Shown: positions 9,684 to 19,355 of the stretch, in pieces
Layout of the letters: every line of letters starts with the position of its first letter
Position numbering within the stretch: the first letter of the stretch is position 1
Assembly (NCBI GenBank): GCA_029263295.1
Contig: JAJCXT010000034.1
Span: 1 to 44,096, forward strand
Origin: Acidobacteriota bacterium
GTDB lineage: Bacteria > Acidobacteriota > UBA890 > WLXD01
Length of the DNA stretch: 44,096 nt
Direction: 5' to 3'
Made by a program: the position numbers and the translations under genes
Notes under the pieces: generated by a model
What the model was told of the DNA's origin: nothing
The model's input: only the letters and a program-made list of their open reading frames with translations
The model's database searches: none

Positions 9684-10316
9684 GTGAGTGACATGGGCCT
9701 CCTCCAACGTCTGCGGTTCTCGCGATGCCGCTTGCAGGCCTCCGGCGTCGATGGCTGGCTGACCGCCGCCGAGCGCCGCTTCCTCTTTCGCGCGGCTACC
9801 CGCGTCGAATCCGGCACGTGCATCGTGGAACTGGGCGTCTGGCATGGACTCTCTACGATTTATCTGGCCGGGGGGTCGGCGGCAGGCAATCGCGCTCCCG
9901 TGTACTCGGTGGACCGCTTCGTGGCCAGCGGGTCGGCGGCGCCGGTTCTCGCGGCTCATCACGGGCATGGGGCGGATTGGGACTATGGCGAGACGTTCGC
10001 CCGCAACGTCCGAGCAGCGCGTCGGGCCGTACAGATCACGCCCGTCCGTGCCGATACAGCAGCTGCTGGTAGGGTCTGGGACGGCCCTCCGATCGGCTTG
10101 CTGTTCGTCGATGCCGACCACTCGCTCGAGGGGGTCCGCAGGGATTGGAACGCATGGCGAAACCACATCGCTCCGAAAGGTACTGTGGCGTTTCATGACT
10201 ACTCGAACTCCGAGTACGAAGTAGCCGAGTTTGTCGACGATCTCGTGGCATCGGGAATACTGCAGCGGCAACAGCAACACGGGAGCATCCTCGCAACGAA
10301 GCCCGTAGCGCGATAA
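9684..10316 (+). CDS. Class I SAM-dependent methyltransferase (Methyltransf_24-like)
   Basis: The 210-residue protein has a Rossmann start VELGVWHGLSTIYLA (about residues 48-62). Its second motif, IGLLFVDADHSLEGVRRDWNAW, is typical of the Methyltransf_24 group, whose members often sit in glycan or natural-product clusters. The DADHS segment is near motif IV. The gene uses a GTG start at 9684, with an ATG three codons later as alternative. It lies 60 bp after glyA on the same strand. The substrate cannot be predicted. Its C-terminus ends shortly after the final strand, so no extra domain is present. Confidence 0.75.
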   Translation: MSDMGLLQRLRFSRCRLQASGVDGWLTAAERRFLFRAATRVESGTCIVELGVWHGLSTIYLAGGSAAGNRAPVYSVDRFVASGSAAPVLAAHHGHGADWDYGETFARNVRAARRAVQITPVRADTAAAGRVWDGPPIGLLFVDADHSLEGVRRDWNAWRNHIAPKGTVAFHDYSNSEYEVAEFVDDLVASGILQRQQQHGSILATKPVAR

Positions 10317-10394
10317 CCTGACGCCGCTTCAGCCACCGGCGGGGCGAATCGTGGGGTGATGCCGGGGCGCGAACCGTTTCCTGGGGAGGCAACG

Positions 10395-11075
10395 ATGAAG
10401 ATCTTTCTGGATACCGCCAACATCGATGAAATTCGTGTGGCGGCCAAGACTGGAATTCTCGACGGGGTTACGACCAATCCTTCGCTGATCGCCAAGGAAG
10501 GCAAGGCCTTCGAAGACGTGGTCGCCGAGATCTGCGCGCTGGTCGACGGTCCGATCAGCGCCGAGGTCATCTCGACCGACACCGAGGGCATGATCGCCGA
10601 GGCACGGCACCTGGCCGGCCTGCACGACAACATCGTGGTGAAGGTGCCGCTCACGCGCGAGGGCATCGGGGCCGTTAGCGTAGTGTCGCAGGAAGGCATC
10701 CGCACCAACGTCACGTTGTGCTTCTCGCCGCTGCAGGCCCTGATGGCGGCCAAGGCGGGCGCGACGATGGTCTCGCCCTTCACCGGACGCCTCGACGACA
10801 TCGGCCACGACGGCATGGAGATCTGCGCCGAGATCGTGCAGATCTACGAGAACTACGGCTACACGACCGAGGTTCTCGTGGCCTCCATCCGTAGTCCGAA
10901 ACACGTACTCGAAGCCGCGCTGATGGGTGCTGACATTGCCACCATCCCGACCCCGGTGTTCAACAAGATGTTCAATCATCCGTTGACCGACAACGGCCTG
11001 GCTGCGTTCCTCGCTGACTGGGAGAAAGCCGGCGATACCGTGACCGGCGCCGTCCCTGCCGGCGCACCCGACTAG
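10395..11075 (+). CDS. tal: Transaldolase, small TalC/MipB type
   Basis: The start [14 protein letters not shown] at 10395 is preceded by GGGGAGG; an upstream ATG at 10356 is rejected. At 226 residues it belongs to the short transaldolase/fructose-6-phosphate aldolase family. Lys83 in VVKVPLT is the Schiff-base lysine. Position 130 is Phe ([12 protein letters not shown]), whereas fructose-6-phosphate aldolase has Tyr there, which supports transaldolase activity in the non-oxidative pentose phosphate pathway. pccB follows after 10 bp, suggesting co-transcription. Confidence 0.93.
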   Translation: MKIFLDTANIDEIRVAAKTGILDGVTTNPSLIAKEGKAFEDVVAEICALVDGPISAEVISTDTEGMIAEARHLAGLHDNIVVKVPLTREGIGAVSVVSQEGIRTNVTLCFSPLQALMAAKAGATMVSPFTGRLDDIGHDGMEICAEIVQIYENYGYTTEVLVASIRSPKHVLEAALMGADIATIPTPVFNKMFNHPLTDNGLAAFLADWEKAGDTVTGAVPAGAPD

Positions 11076-11085
11076 CGGCCGCGGC

Positions 11086-12636
11086 ATGTCGTACGACGAC
11101 CCCGCTGGCGAACTGGCCCGGCGCAAGGCCGAGGCGCGTGCCGGTGGCGGCGAGGCGCGGGCTGAGCGGCAACACGCCGCCGGCAAGCTGACCGCACGCG
11201 AGCGGCTCGAGTTCCTGTTCGACCCCGAGTCGTTCAACGAACTCGATATCCACGTGAAACACCAATGCCGCGACTTCGGCATGGGCGACAAGCAGATAGA
11301 GGGCGACGGCGTGGTCTCCGGCTTCGGCCGTATCGACGGGCGCCTGGTGTACGTGTTCGCCCAGGACTTCACCGTCTTCGGTGGGTCGGTGTCCGAGGCC
11401 AACGCCTGGAAGATCTGCAAGGTCATGGATCTGGCGCTCGAGGCGGGCGCGCCGATGATCGGCCTGAACGACTCCGGCGGTGCGCGTATCCAGGAGGGCG
11501 TGGCCTCGCTGGCCGGCTATTCGGAGATCTTCTTACGCAACACGCTGGCCTCCGGCGTGATCCCGCAGATCTCGGCGATCATGGGCCCGTGCGCGGGCGG
11601 TGCGGTCTACTCCCCCGCCATCACCGACTTCGTCGCCATGGTCGAGGACACCTCCTACATGTTCCTCACCGGCCCTGATGTCATCAAGACGGTGATGCAC
11701 GAGGACGTCAGCGCTCAGGATCTGGGCGGCGCCGGCGTGCACAACAGCAAGAGCGGAGTGGCGCACTTCGCCACAGCCGACGATCGCGAGTGCCTGTCGC
11801 TGATACGCGAGTTGCTCTCGTACCTGCCTTCGAACAACCGCGAAGATCCGCCGCGCATCGAGCCCACCGACGACCCACGCCGGGCCGACCCTGAACTCGA
11901 CGAGATCATCCCGAACGATCCGAACCGGCCCTACGACATCGTGCAGGTGATCGAGCGCGTGGTGGACCACGGCAAGTTCCTGCAGGTGCACGAGGCCTAT
12001 GCCCGTAACATCGTCGTCGGATTCGCACGCCTGCATGGCATGCCCGTCGGCATCGTGGCCAACCAGCCGGACCATCTGGCTGGCACCCTGAACATCGACG
12101 CCTCGGTGAAGGCCGCGCGATTCGTCCGGTTCTGCGACGCGTTCAGCATCCCGCTCGTAGTGTTCGAGGATGTTCCCGGCTTCCTGCCCGGCACGGCACA
12201 GGAGTTCGGCGGCATCATCAAGCACGGGGCCAAGCTGCTGTACGCATTCGCCGAGGCCACCGTGCCGAAGCTCACCGTGATCACCCGCAAGGCGTACGGC
12301 GGCGCCTACTGCGTGATGGCCTCGAAGCACATCCGCACCGACGCCAACTTCGCGTATCCGAGCGCCGAGATCGCCGTTATGGGGCCGGAAGGCGCTGTGA
12401 ACGTACTGTTCCGCCGCGAACTGGCCGCGGCCGATGATCCCGAGGCACTACGAGCCGAGAAGGTGGCCGAGTTCCGGCAGAAGTTCGCCAACCCGTACGT
12501 GGCCGCGGAGAAGGGCTGGATCGACGCCGTGATTCATCCGCACGAGACCCGACCGAAGCTCATCCAGGCCCTGCTGGCGCTCGAGACCAAGGTCGACCGC
12601 AACCCGCCGAAGAAGCACGGGAACATCCCGCTGTAG
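11086..12636 (+). CDS. pccB: Acyl-CoA carboxylase, carboxyltransferase (beta) subunit
   Basis: The 516-residue protein has the two crotonase-like carboxyltransferase halves. The N-terminal half contains [17 protein letters not shown] and the oxyanion segment [12 protein letters not shown] (about 167-178). The C-terminal half contains [28 protein letters not shown] and RKAYGGAY. It should transfer carboxybiotin CO2 to propionyl-CoA or another acyl-CoA. At the residue that sets chain-length preference in streptomycete carboxylases (Asp in propionyl types, Ile in acetyl types) this protein has Cys409. The substrate is therefore open and pccB is a family-level symbol. The biotin carboxylase and biotin carrier are at 20742-22798, separate from it. 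It follows tal by 10 bp. Confidence 0.92.
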   Translation: MSYDDPAGELARRKAEARAGGGEARAERQHAAGKLTARERLEFLFDPESFNELDIHVKHQCRDFGMGDKQIEGDGVVSGFGRIDGRLVYVFAQDFTVFGGSVSEANAWKICKVMDLALEAGAPMIGLNDSGGARIQEGVASLAGYSEIFLRNTLASGVIPQISAIMGPCAGGAVYSPAITDFVAMVEDTSYMFLTGPDVIKTVMHEDVSAQDLGGAGVHNSKSGVAHFATADDRECLSLIRELLSYLPSNNREDPPRIEPTDDPRRADPELDEIIPNDPNRPYDIVQVIERVVDHGKFLQVHEAYARNIVVGFARLHGMPVGIVANQPDHLAGTLNIDASVKAARFVRFCDAFSIPLVVFEDVPGFLPGTAQEFGGIIKHGAKLLYAFAEATVPKLTVITRKAYGGAYCVMASKHIRTDANFAYPSAEIAVMGPEGAVNVLFRRELAAADDPEALRAEKVAEFRQKFANPYVAAEKGWIDAVIHPHETRPKLIQALLALETKVDRNPPKKHGNIPL

Positions 12637-12678
12637 TAGCTCGCGGAACCGCGGCGGCGTCCGATCGCAACCGGCGGC

Positions 12679-12705
12679 CTGACGCAGCGGCCGACGGGGC
12701 TGGCG

Positions 12706-12709
<4 letters not shown>
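12679..12709. terminator. Hairpin between convergent pccB and gmd
   Basis: CTGACGC (12679-12685) pairs with GCGTCAG (12703-12709), and AGC/GCT extends the stem past a one-base bulge. It overlaps the gmd stop codon. No T-tract follows on either side, so terminator function for the two convergent genes is only suggested. Confidence 0.4.
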
Positions 12710-13770
<1,061 letters not shown>

Positions 13771-13898
13771 TTCGCTACGTGGGCTCGAGACTGAAGGGAA
13801 CGCGCACAGCGCGCACAGCGACCGCCTCGGAGGATACCGCGCCACGCACCAACGCGCCGAGCAAGCCAACACGCGGTCGACGAAGAGTTCCGTGGTCC

Positions 13899-15422
13899 CT
13901 AGCGTACGTAGCCCAGGGCCCTGAGGGTCTCCGCCAGCCCGGGATCAACCGCCGCTCGCCCAGATCCCCGGTTCAGCAGGCGCCCGGCCATGGCCGCGTA
14001 GGCCTCGTAGCGATCGAGAAGCCCGCGCAGGCTCTCGAGGGTTGTTGCGTCGGGCTGCGTCGAACCCTCTGCGCCAGGCGTCGGTGGCTCCCCGATTGCG
14101 GGGAGCAACCGCGCGCGTTCACCCAGCGGCTTCCAGAAACTCTGGCTGTTGGGGTTATCGAACCGCCACGCGGGGTCGTCGGGCGCGAAGCGATCGCGCC
14201 GGAGCAGCGTGCCGTCGACGACCACACCGACCTGGTTGGTGGACTCGAAGAACACGGGACTGCCTGAGCCGCTCACGGCGCCCGTCGCCGCGGCGAGGAG
14301 GCTCTGACGCGACGGCAACGGCGTAAGCGCCATTGGGCCGCCCGCGCCGGTACGTTGCAGCAGCGCAAGGCCGTTGGGCGGCTCTTTCGGCAGCGAAATG
14401 TCAAGGAGGCCCAGCACCGTCGGGAAGATGTCGCGGGTAGAAACCTCAGCGCGGACCTCGTGACCCACTGGGACCCCGGGTCCGATCAGCGCCAGCGGCA
14501 CATGTACCTGCCCGTGACCGACTGAGTGACTGTGGGCGAAGTAGAAGTCGTCGATTCCCATCGCTTCGCCGTGATCGGAGGTGATGACCACGACGGTGTT
14601 CTGGAGTCGGGGATCCTCGTCGAGCCGCGCGAAGAGGCGGCGTATCTCGTCGTCGAGAAAGGCGATTTCGGCGTCGTAACGAAGCTTGTAGTCGCCCACG
14701 CGGCCGCTGGCGGCGCCGGGCGGCAGGCGCTGGTAATGCGGTATCGCCCGATATCCCGAGTGATCTCGTCCTACCGGCAGTTCGAGATCACCGTCGGCAT
14801 AGGTCGCGCCCGCCAGACGCTCGGCCGTTCGTTCCGGGGTATAGGGGCCATGCGGATCCTGCAGGTGCAGCCAGAAGAAGAACTGTCCCCCGGCCATGAC
14901 ATCCAGCCGCTCGAGCGCTTTGTCGACGGCGTCGCGAGCATCACGCTGCCCCGAGGGGCGGTTGAGTTCGTGGTCGGGCAGATCGTCGTCGTACGTGTCG
15001 AAGCCCGCCGCAAGACCAAGATATCTCGACAGCACCGGATTGCTGATGACCGCGCCGGTAGCCAGACCTGATGCACTGGCCAGGGTGGCCAGCGTGTCAG
15101 AGCCGTCCGCCACGGCGAACCCACCGTTGTAGGGGCCGACTGTGTGAAAACTCGGGTACAGACCCGTAAAGATGGAGGCGTGGCTGGGCGCGGTGTACGA
15201 GGCGGGGGCAAATGCTCGGCGGAACACGGTACCCCTGCGCATGAAAGCGTCGAGGGCCGGCGAAGTGGGCGCCGGGTTGCCGTAGCCAGACAGGTGGTCG
15301 GCCCGCAGGGTGTCGATCGTGATCAGCAGTACCGACGGCGGGGCAGCACCGCCCGCGCACGCCGGGATCAGCCAGGCGAGAACGATGGCCACCAAAGCCG
15401 CTGCTCGCTTGCGTCCCGGCAC
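13899..15422 (-). CDS. Sulfatase-fold lipoprotein with Thr at the nucleophile position
   Basis: From a GTG at 15422 (AAGG eight bases upstream, 5 bp after the GT2 stop) the protein has 507 residues. A signal peptide ends in the lipobox-like IPAC (Cys22). The alkaline-phosphatase/sulfatase fold follows: [18 protein letters not shown] with metal ligand Asp37, [13 protein letters not shown] at 75-87, and [12 protein letters not shown] near residue 280. True sulfatases carry Cys or Ser, converted to formylglycine, in CxPSR. Here Thr77 occupies that place and the Arg is His. Thr is the nucleophile in phosphoethanolamine and phosphoglycerol transferases, so a phospho-transfer or hydrolase role is more likely than sulfatase. 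The substrate is unknown. The coupling with GT2 suggests envelope glycan modification. Confidence 0.8.
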   Translation of the reverse strand: MPGRKRAAALVAIVLAWLIPACAGGAAPPSVLLITIDTLRADHLSGYGNPAPTSPALDAFMRRGTVFRRAFAPASYTAPSHASIFTGLYPSFHTVGPYNGGFAVADGSDTLATLASASGLATGAVISNPVLSRYLGLAAGFDTYDDDLPDHELNRPSGQRDARDAVDKALERLDVMAGGQFFFWLHLQDPHGPYTPERTAERLAGATYADGDLELPVGRDHSGYRAIPHYQRLPPGAASGRVGDYKLRYDAEIAFLDDEIRRLFARLDEDPRLQNTVVVITSDHGEAMGIDDFYFAHSHSVGHGQVHVPLALIGPGVPVGHEVRAEVSTRDIFPTVLGLLDISLPKEPPNGLALLQRTGAGGPMALTPLPSRQSLLAAATGAVSGSGSPVFFESTNQVGVVVDGTLLRRDRFAPDDPAWRFDNPNSQSFWKPLGERARLLPAIGEPPTPGAEGSTQPDATTLESLRGLLDRYEAYAAMAGRLLNRGSGRAAVDPGLAETLRALGYVR

Positions 15423-15427
15423 GGTCT

Positions 15428-16279
15428 TTACCTTGCGCCTTCCGCCCGACCGTCTTCCGCGCTCGGTCGGAACAGATCCTGCGACTTCCACCCCATTTGC
15501 CAGAGAACATACCGACTGACCGCGCCGAGGGTGCCGGCCGCGTACCACGAACTGCGACCGAAAGAGATGCTGCTCGAGTCCGAGCCGTAGTGGGTCGGAA
15601 CGGGCACACCGCCGATACGGAAGTCCGCGGCGCGGATCTGGGCCACGATCTCCTGATCGAAGACGAAGTCGTCCGAACAGCGTTCGAAGGGCACGCGCTC
15701 CAGCACGCGCCGGTGGAACGCCCGATAACCGGTGTGGTATTCGGGCAGGTTGTAGCCGAAGGCCATGTTCTCGATGATCGTCAACAGGCGATTGGCGAGG
15801 TACTTGATGTGCGGCATACCGCCGGCAAGCACGTCCTTGCGGCGCATGATGCGGCACCCGAACGTAACGTCGACAACACCCGAGGCAATAAAACCGACGA
15901 GCAGCGGCACCAACGCCGGGTCGTACTGGTTGTCCGGATGCACCATCACGATCACGTCGGCGTCGGTCTCGAGCGCGGCCCGATAGCAGGTCTTCTGGTT
16001 GCCTCCATAGCCGCGGTTTCTGTCGTGCTCGATCACGTGCAGTCCGAGATCCCTGGCCACCTCGGCGGTGCCATCGACGCTGCCGTCGTCCACCAGAATC
16101 ATGTGGTCGGCCGCGCCCCGCGGAATCCGATCGAGCGTCGCCCTCAACGTCTGGGCCGCGTTGTAGGCGGGAAACACCACGCACACGCTGGCAGACTGCA
16201 CGTCGGCGAAGGGAGCTGTCGCGAGAGCCGCACCTACTTGCACGGCACGCTGTGCAGCCGAAGCTTCTACGTCTAACAT
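15428..16279 (-). CDS. Family 2 glycosyltransferase (dolichyl-phosphate-mannose-synthase-like)
   Basis: This 283-residue GT-A protein begins at an ATG at 16279 (MLDVEASAAQRAVQ). Longer readings start at 16321 or 16360, and the choice is not certain. VCVVFPAYNAAQTL, ILVDDGSVDGT, RGYGGNQKTCYRAAL and MVHPDNQYDP (the acidic metal motif) are typical of the DPM1/GtrB-like group that transfers sugar to polyprenyl phosphate. No C-terminal transmembrane pair is evident. The following sulfatase-fold gene starts 5 bp downstream. A GT-C enzyme reads divergently, starting about 80 bp away. A lipid-linked sugar made here could be the donor for that enzyme, which is an inference. Confidence 0.88.
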   Translation of the reverse strand: MLDVEASAAQRAVQVGAALATAPFADVQSASVCVVFPAYNAAQTLRATLDRIPRGAADHMILVDDGSVDGTAEVARDLGLHVIEHDRNRGYGGNQKTCYRAALETDADVIVMVHPDNQYDPALVPLLVGFIASGVVDVTFGCRIMRRKDVLAGGMPHIKYLANRLLTIIENMAFGYNLPEYHTGYRAFHRRVLERVPFERCSDDFVFDQEIVAQIRAADFRIGGVPVPTHYGSDSSSISFGRSSWYAAGTLGAVSRYVLWQMGWKSQDLFRPSAEDGRAEGAR

Positions 16280-16359
16280 CGCCTCACTCAACCGCTGGCG
16301 GGTGCGATTCGAAGCGCCCATCCCGCGCGAATCGCACATCCGACGCCGAACACGGTCCA

Positions 16360-17961
16360 TTGATAAAACATCAAACGCTGTTCGTCTACCTGCTAGCCGC
16401 GCCGCTATTCCTCGGCGGCCTCGGCAGCACGTATCTTTGGACCGACGAAGCCCAGACCGCTCAACTCGGCGTCTCCGTGCTGACCAACGGTCTGCCCCTC
16501 ACGGGCAGCGGCGCGGATTCCGTTTCCGCCGACTGCGGACGCGACGCCGGCTCGGGTGGGCTACATCTCCAGACCCCTTGGCTGCAGGCCTACGTGGTGG
16601 CCCCGTCAATCGCCCTGCTCGGGAAGAGCTCGATCGCCGCCAGGCTGCCGTTCGCTCTGCTGGGCTTCGCGTGTGTCCCGATGGCCGCGTGGCTGGTCGG
16701 GCTGGCCGGCGCGCGCGCGCGGGAACGCGTTCTGGCCGCGCTCCTGACCGGCACCAGCGTCTACTTCATCCTCCACGCGCGCCAGGCTCGCTACTACGCG
16801 CTGACAGCCTTTTTGGTGCTCGCGGTAGCCGGCGCGTACTGGCTGTTTCTGCAACGGCGGCGCCACTCCGAACTATGGCTGGGGCTGGCGACTACCGGGC
16901 TCGTCATTTCGTTCGACGTCACCGCGCTAGGCGTGTTGGCCGTCATCTTGGCGCACGGCGCCTGGCGGAGCGCACGAACGACTCTGCCGCGCACCGCCGA
17001 GGTCCGTCGTCTGGTCGCCGCGCTGTCGCTCCCGCTCGTCACGCTGCTTGGGTGGCTCGCCGTAGCCTCCACGGCTCCCAGCCGAAACGACCTGAGTCTC
17101 ACGTCGGCGCTGCTGATCAAGCCCATCTATTACGCGGTCCAACTCAATGCGCACGTCCTGCCGTTTCTGATCGTGATCCCGCTGCTGATCGCCGTGCTGG
17201 TGAGGCGACCGCAGGTTACCGATCGTCTACGGTTGCTCGGAGTGATCGGCGCACTGGCCCTCGGTGGCACGGTCGCGGCCTTCGTCCCGCCAATGGCGTT
17301 TCCGCGCTACATCGTCGGCCTGGTTCCCCTCACGCTGTGCGGTCTCACGTTGTTGATCGGCGAGTTCGCCGATCGCTTTCAGCGCCCGGCCATGGCGACC
17401 ACGGCCATCGGCTTACTGCTGATAAGCGGCGCACCCCACAAGATCTCGAACGACCTGATCCGGGCGGGTGCCTTCGCGCTCACGCTCGATGAGCACCTGA
17501 AGTTCCATCCGGCGGAAAACTGGCGGCCTGATCTCCTCGATCTCCTGCAGGAGTTGAGCGATCCCCCGCTTGGCCCCCTCGCGGCAGTGGTCACACACTT
17601 ACGCGGTTATGCGGAGCCCGGCGACACGCTCGTCACGACGTACGGCGTTCCCTCGCTGCGTTTCCACACTGACCTCGACCCTTATGGCGGACTCACATGC
17701 GCGCTGCCCGCCGAGGGGCCTCCGGAGTGGATCTGGCTACGCCCAGCGTGGCTGAGCCACCGCCGGTCCGCAACGAGCGTGGCCTGGATCGAGGAGAACG
17801 TCGACCTCTCGCTGTACGAAACGATCACGCTCGATGCCCCCGATCGGCGTTTCGAAAACCGCGGCGACATTCACGAGCACATCTTCCGTAATCCGGGCCC
17901 TCCTGCGCCACCTGTGCGGTTACTGCACCTTCGCCCAGACACCGCGGCACGCCGGAACTGA
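16360..17961 (+). CDS. GT-C membrane glycosyltransferase (ArnT/PMT-like, GT39/83)
   Basis: Reading from a TTG at 16360 (LIKHQTLFVYLLAAPLFL) gives 533 residues and puts the first membrane helix at the N-terminus. The frame is open upstream to 16252, but that extension would overlap the divergent GT2. A Asp-Glu motif in LWTDEAQTAQLG sits in the first periplasmic loop, as in ArnT and protein O-mannosyltransferases. At least nine hydrophobic segments follow (for example LPFALLGFACVPMAAWLVGL and AFVPPMAFPRYIVGLVPL), then a soluble C-terminal part from about residue 370. Such enzymes move sugars from polyprenyl phosphate donors to lipid A or proteins. The acceptor is unknown. Confidence 0.8.
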   Translation: MIKHQTLFVYLLAAPLFLGGLGSTYLWTDEAQTAQLGVSVLTNGLPLTGSGADSVSADCGRDAGSGGLHLQTPWLQAYVVAPSIALLGKSSIAARLPFALLGFACVPMAAWLVGLAGARARERVLAALLTGTSVYFILHARQARYYALTAFLVLAVAGAYWLFLQRRRHSELWLGLATTGLVISFDVTALGVLAVILAHGAWRSARTTLPRTAEVRRLVAALSLPLVTLLGWLAVASTAPSRNDLSLTSALLIKPIYYAVQLNAHVLPFLIVIPLLIAVLVRRPQVTDRLRLLGVIGALALGGTVAAFVPPMAFPRYIVGLVPLTLCGLTLLIGEFADRFQRPAMATTAIGLLLISGAPHKISNDLIRAGAFALTLDEHLKFHPAENWRPDLLDLLQELSDPPLGPLAAVVTHLRGYAEPGDTLVTTYGVPSLRFHTDLDPYGGLTCALPAEGPPEWIWLRPAWLSHRRSATSVAWIEENVDLSLYETITLDAPDRRFENRGDIHEHIFRNPGPPAPPVRLLHLRPDTAARRN

Positions 17962-17984
17962 CTCGCGCCGCCAGGTGGGTGCCT

Positions 17985-19112
17985 TCAGCAGGCAGCTCGC
18001 ACCAACTCGACGATACGATCCTGCAGCGACGGATCGAGATAAGCGTGCATCGGTAGGCTCAGCACCCGGCTCGCCAGATCTTCCGAGACCGGCAGACCAC
18101 CAGCGACAACTGGATACTCCCTATACGCCGTCTGACGGTGCAGCGGCTGCGCGTAGTAGATACCGGTCGGAATCCCCTGCTCGCGCAACGCGGCGGCCAC
18201 ATCATCGCGGCGTCCGGGCTCGAACAGCAGCGTGTACTGGGCCCAGGCCGAACGTGCGGCGTCGGCGATAAACGGGACCGCCGCCACATCGTGGAGGCCC
18301 GCGGAGTAGCGATCCGCGACTTGCTGGCGCGCCGTCAGTTCTTCCTCGAACACCTCTAGCTTGGCCAGAAGAACCGCCGCCTGGAGCGTGTCGAGGCGGC
18401 TGTTGTAGCCAATGCGAACGTTGTCGTACTGGTGCGCGCCTTTCCCGTGAAATCGCAGCGAGCGGAGTAACTGCGCAAGGTCGGCGTCGTCGGTCAGCAC
18501 CGCGCCACCATCGCCGTAGCAGCCGAGTGGCTTTGCCGGAAAGAAACTCACCGTGTTGACGCGAGCGAGGCTACCGACGCGACGCCCCGCGAAGCTGCCG
18601 CCGAAGCTCTGAGCCGCGTCTCCGAGGATCCAGAGGTCGTGACCGCCCACGACCTCATGCAAGGCGTCATAGTTGGCGGCCTGGCCGAACAGATCGACCG
18701 CGATGATCCCCACGGGCGCAATCGCGTTGGCCGCACACGACTCCAGGGCAGCTGCCAAGGTGGTAGCGGTGAGGTTAAACGTCCGCTCATCGACATCGGT
18801 GAACACCGGCACCGCGCCGCACAGGACCACGGCCTCGGCGGTGGCGCAGAACGTGAACGCCGGCACGATCACGTGGTCGCCAGGCTCGACGCCCAGGGCG
18901 CGCATGCTCAGCACGAGAGCGTCGGTACCGTTGGCGCAGCCGACGACGTGATCCACACCGGCGAATTCGCCGAGTCGGCGCTCGAACTCGGCAACCTCGG
19001 GGCCCAGGATGAACTGGCCATGCTCGAGCACGGCGTCCATCCGGCGGCAAAGGTCCGCCTCAATGCGTTGTCGCTGAACACGCAGGTCGATGAACGGAAT
19101 CGATGAGGTCAC
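17985..19112 (-). CDS. DegT/DnrJ/EryC1/StrS aminotransferase, WbpE-like
   Basis: The 375-residue PLP aminotransferase begins MTSSIPFIDLRVQRQRIEAD. GQFILGPEVAEFE, CANGTDALVLSMRALG, PAFTFCATAEAV, GDAAQSFGGSF and SFFPAKPLGCYGDGGA with cofactor Lys194 are hallmarks of the family. They most resemble WbpE/WlbC, which aminate UDP-3-keto-GlcNAc uronate. Other UDP-keto sugar aminotransferases remain possible. The UDP-sugar dehydrogenase at 35576-36883 could provide the uronic acid, but the intermediate WbpB oxidase is not in the window. It is convergent with the GT-C gene, 23 bp apart. Confidence 0.88.
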   Translation of the reverse strand: MTSSIPFIDLRVQRQRIEADLCRRMDAVLEHGQFILGPEVAEFERRLGEFAGVDHVVGCANGTDALVLSMRALGVEPGDHVIVPAFTFCATAEAVVLCGAVPVFTDVDERTFNLTATTLAAALESCAANAIAPVGIIAVDLFGQAANYDALHEVVGGHDLWILGDAAQSFGGSFAGRRVGSLARVNTVSFFPAKPLGCYGDGGAVLTDDADLAQLLRSLRFHGKGAHQYDNVRIGYNSRLDTLQAAVLLAKLEVFEEELTARQQVADRYSAGLHDVAAVPFIADAARSAWAQYTLLFEPGRRDDVAAALREQGIPTGIYYAQPLHRQTAYREYPVVAGGLPVSEDLASRVLSLPMHAYLDPSLQDRIVELVRAAC

Positions 19113-19171
19113 GGGAGGTCTTCGCTCCGAGTTGTCGACAGTACGGTCTGGACCTCCTCACTTTACAGCCA

Positions 19172-19315
19172 CCCGCGCGCAGCGGAAGTACCGCGCGGGC
19201 TTCCTCCGTGGCAAGCCAGATACCCGTCGACTGGAATCCGCCTCCCTGCGTCCTAGATCATGTAAGTCGCGTCGTGTCCGGCGCGGGTTGAGTACGGTGG
19301 ACCCGGGTCGGACAC
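19172..19315. other. Two hairpins in the divergent spacer before the DUF885 gene
   Basis: In the 243-bp spacer between divergent genes, CCCGCGCG (19172-19179) pairs with CGCGCGGG (19192-19199) across a 12-base loop. GTGTCCG (19274-19280) pairs with CGGACAC (19309-19315) and has an inner CGGGT/ACCCG pairing. The second hairpin lies about 40 bp before the DUF885 start and could act in its leader. No clear promoter hexamers were seen. Confidence 0.4.
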
Positions 19316-19355
19316 GCGCGCGTATTTCCTCCCAGGCGGGCGCGGAGAAACTCTG

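Noticed and set aside
9198..11426. Long minus-strand frames opposite glyA, the methyltransferase and tal
   Set aside because: The plus-strand genes have clear motifs and starts; these are shadows.
15423..16184. N-terminal half of a 761-residue minus-strand reading
   Set aside because: It overlaps GT2 in another frame on the same strand. The true sulfatase-fold start with signal peptide is at 15422, coupled to the GT2 stop.
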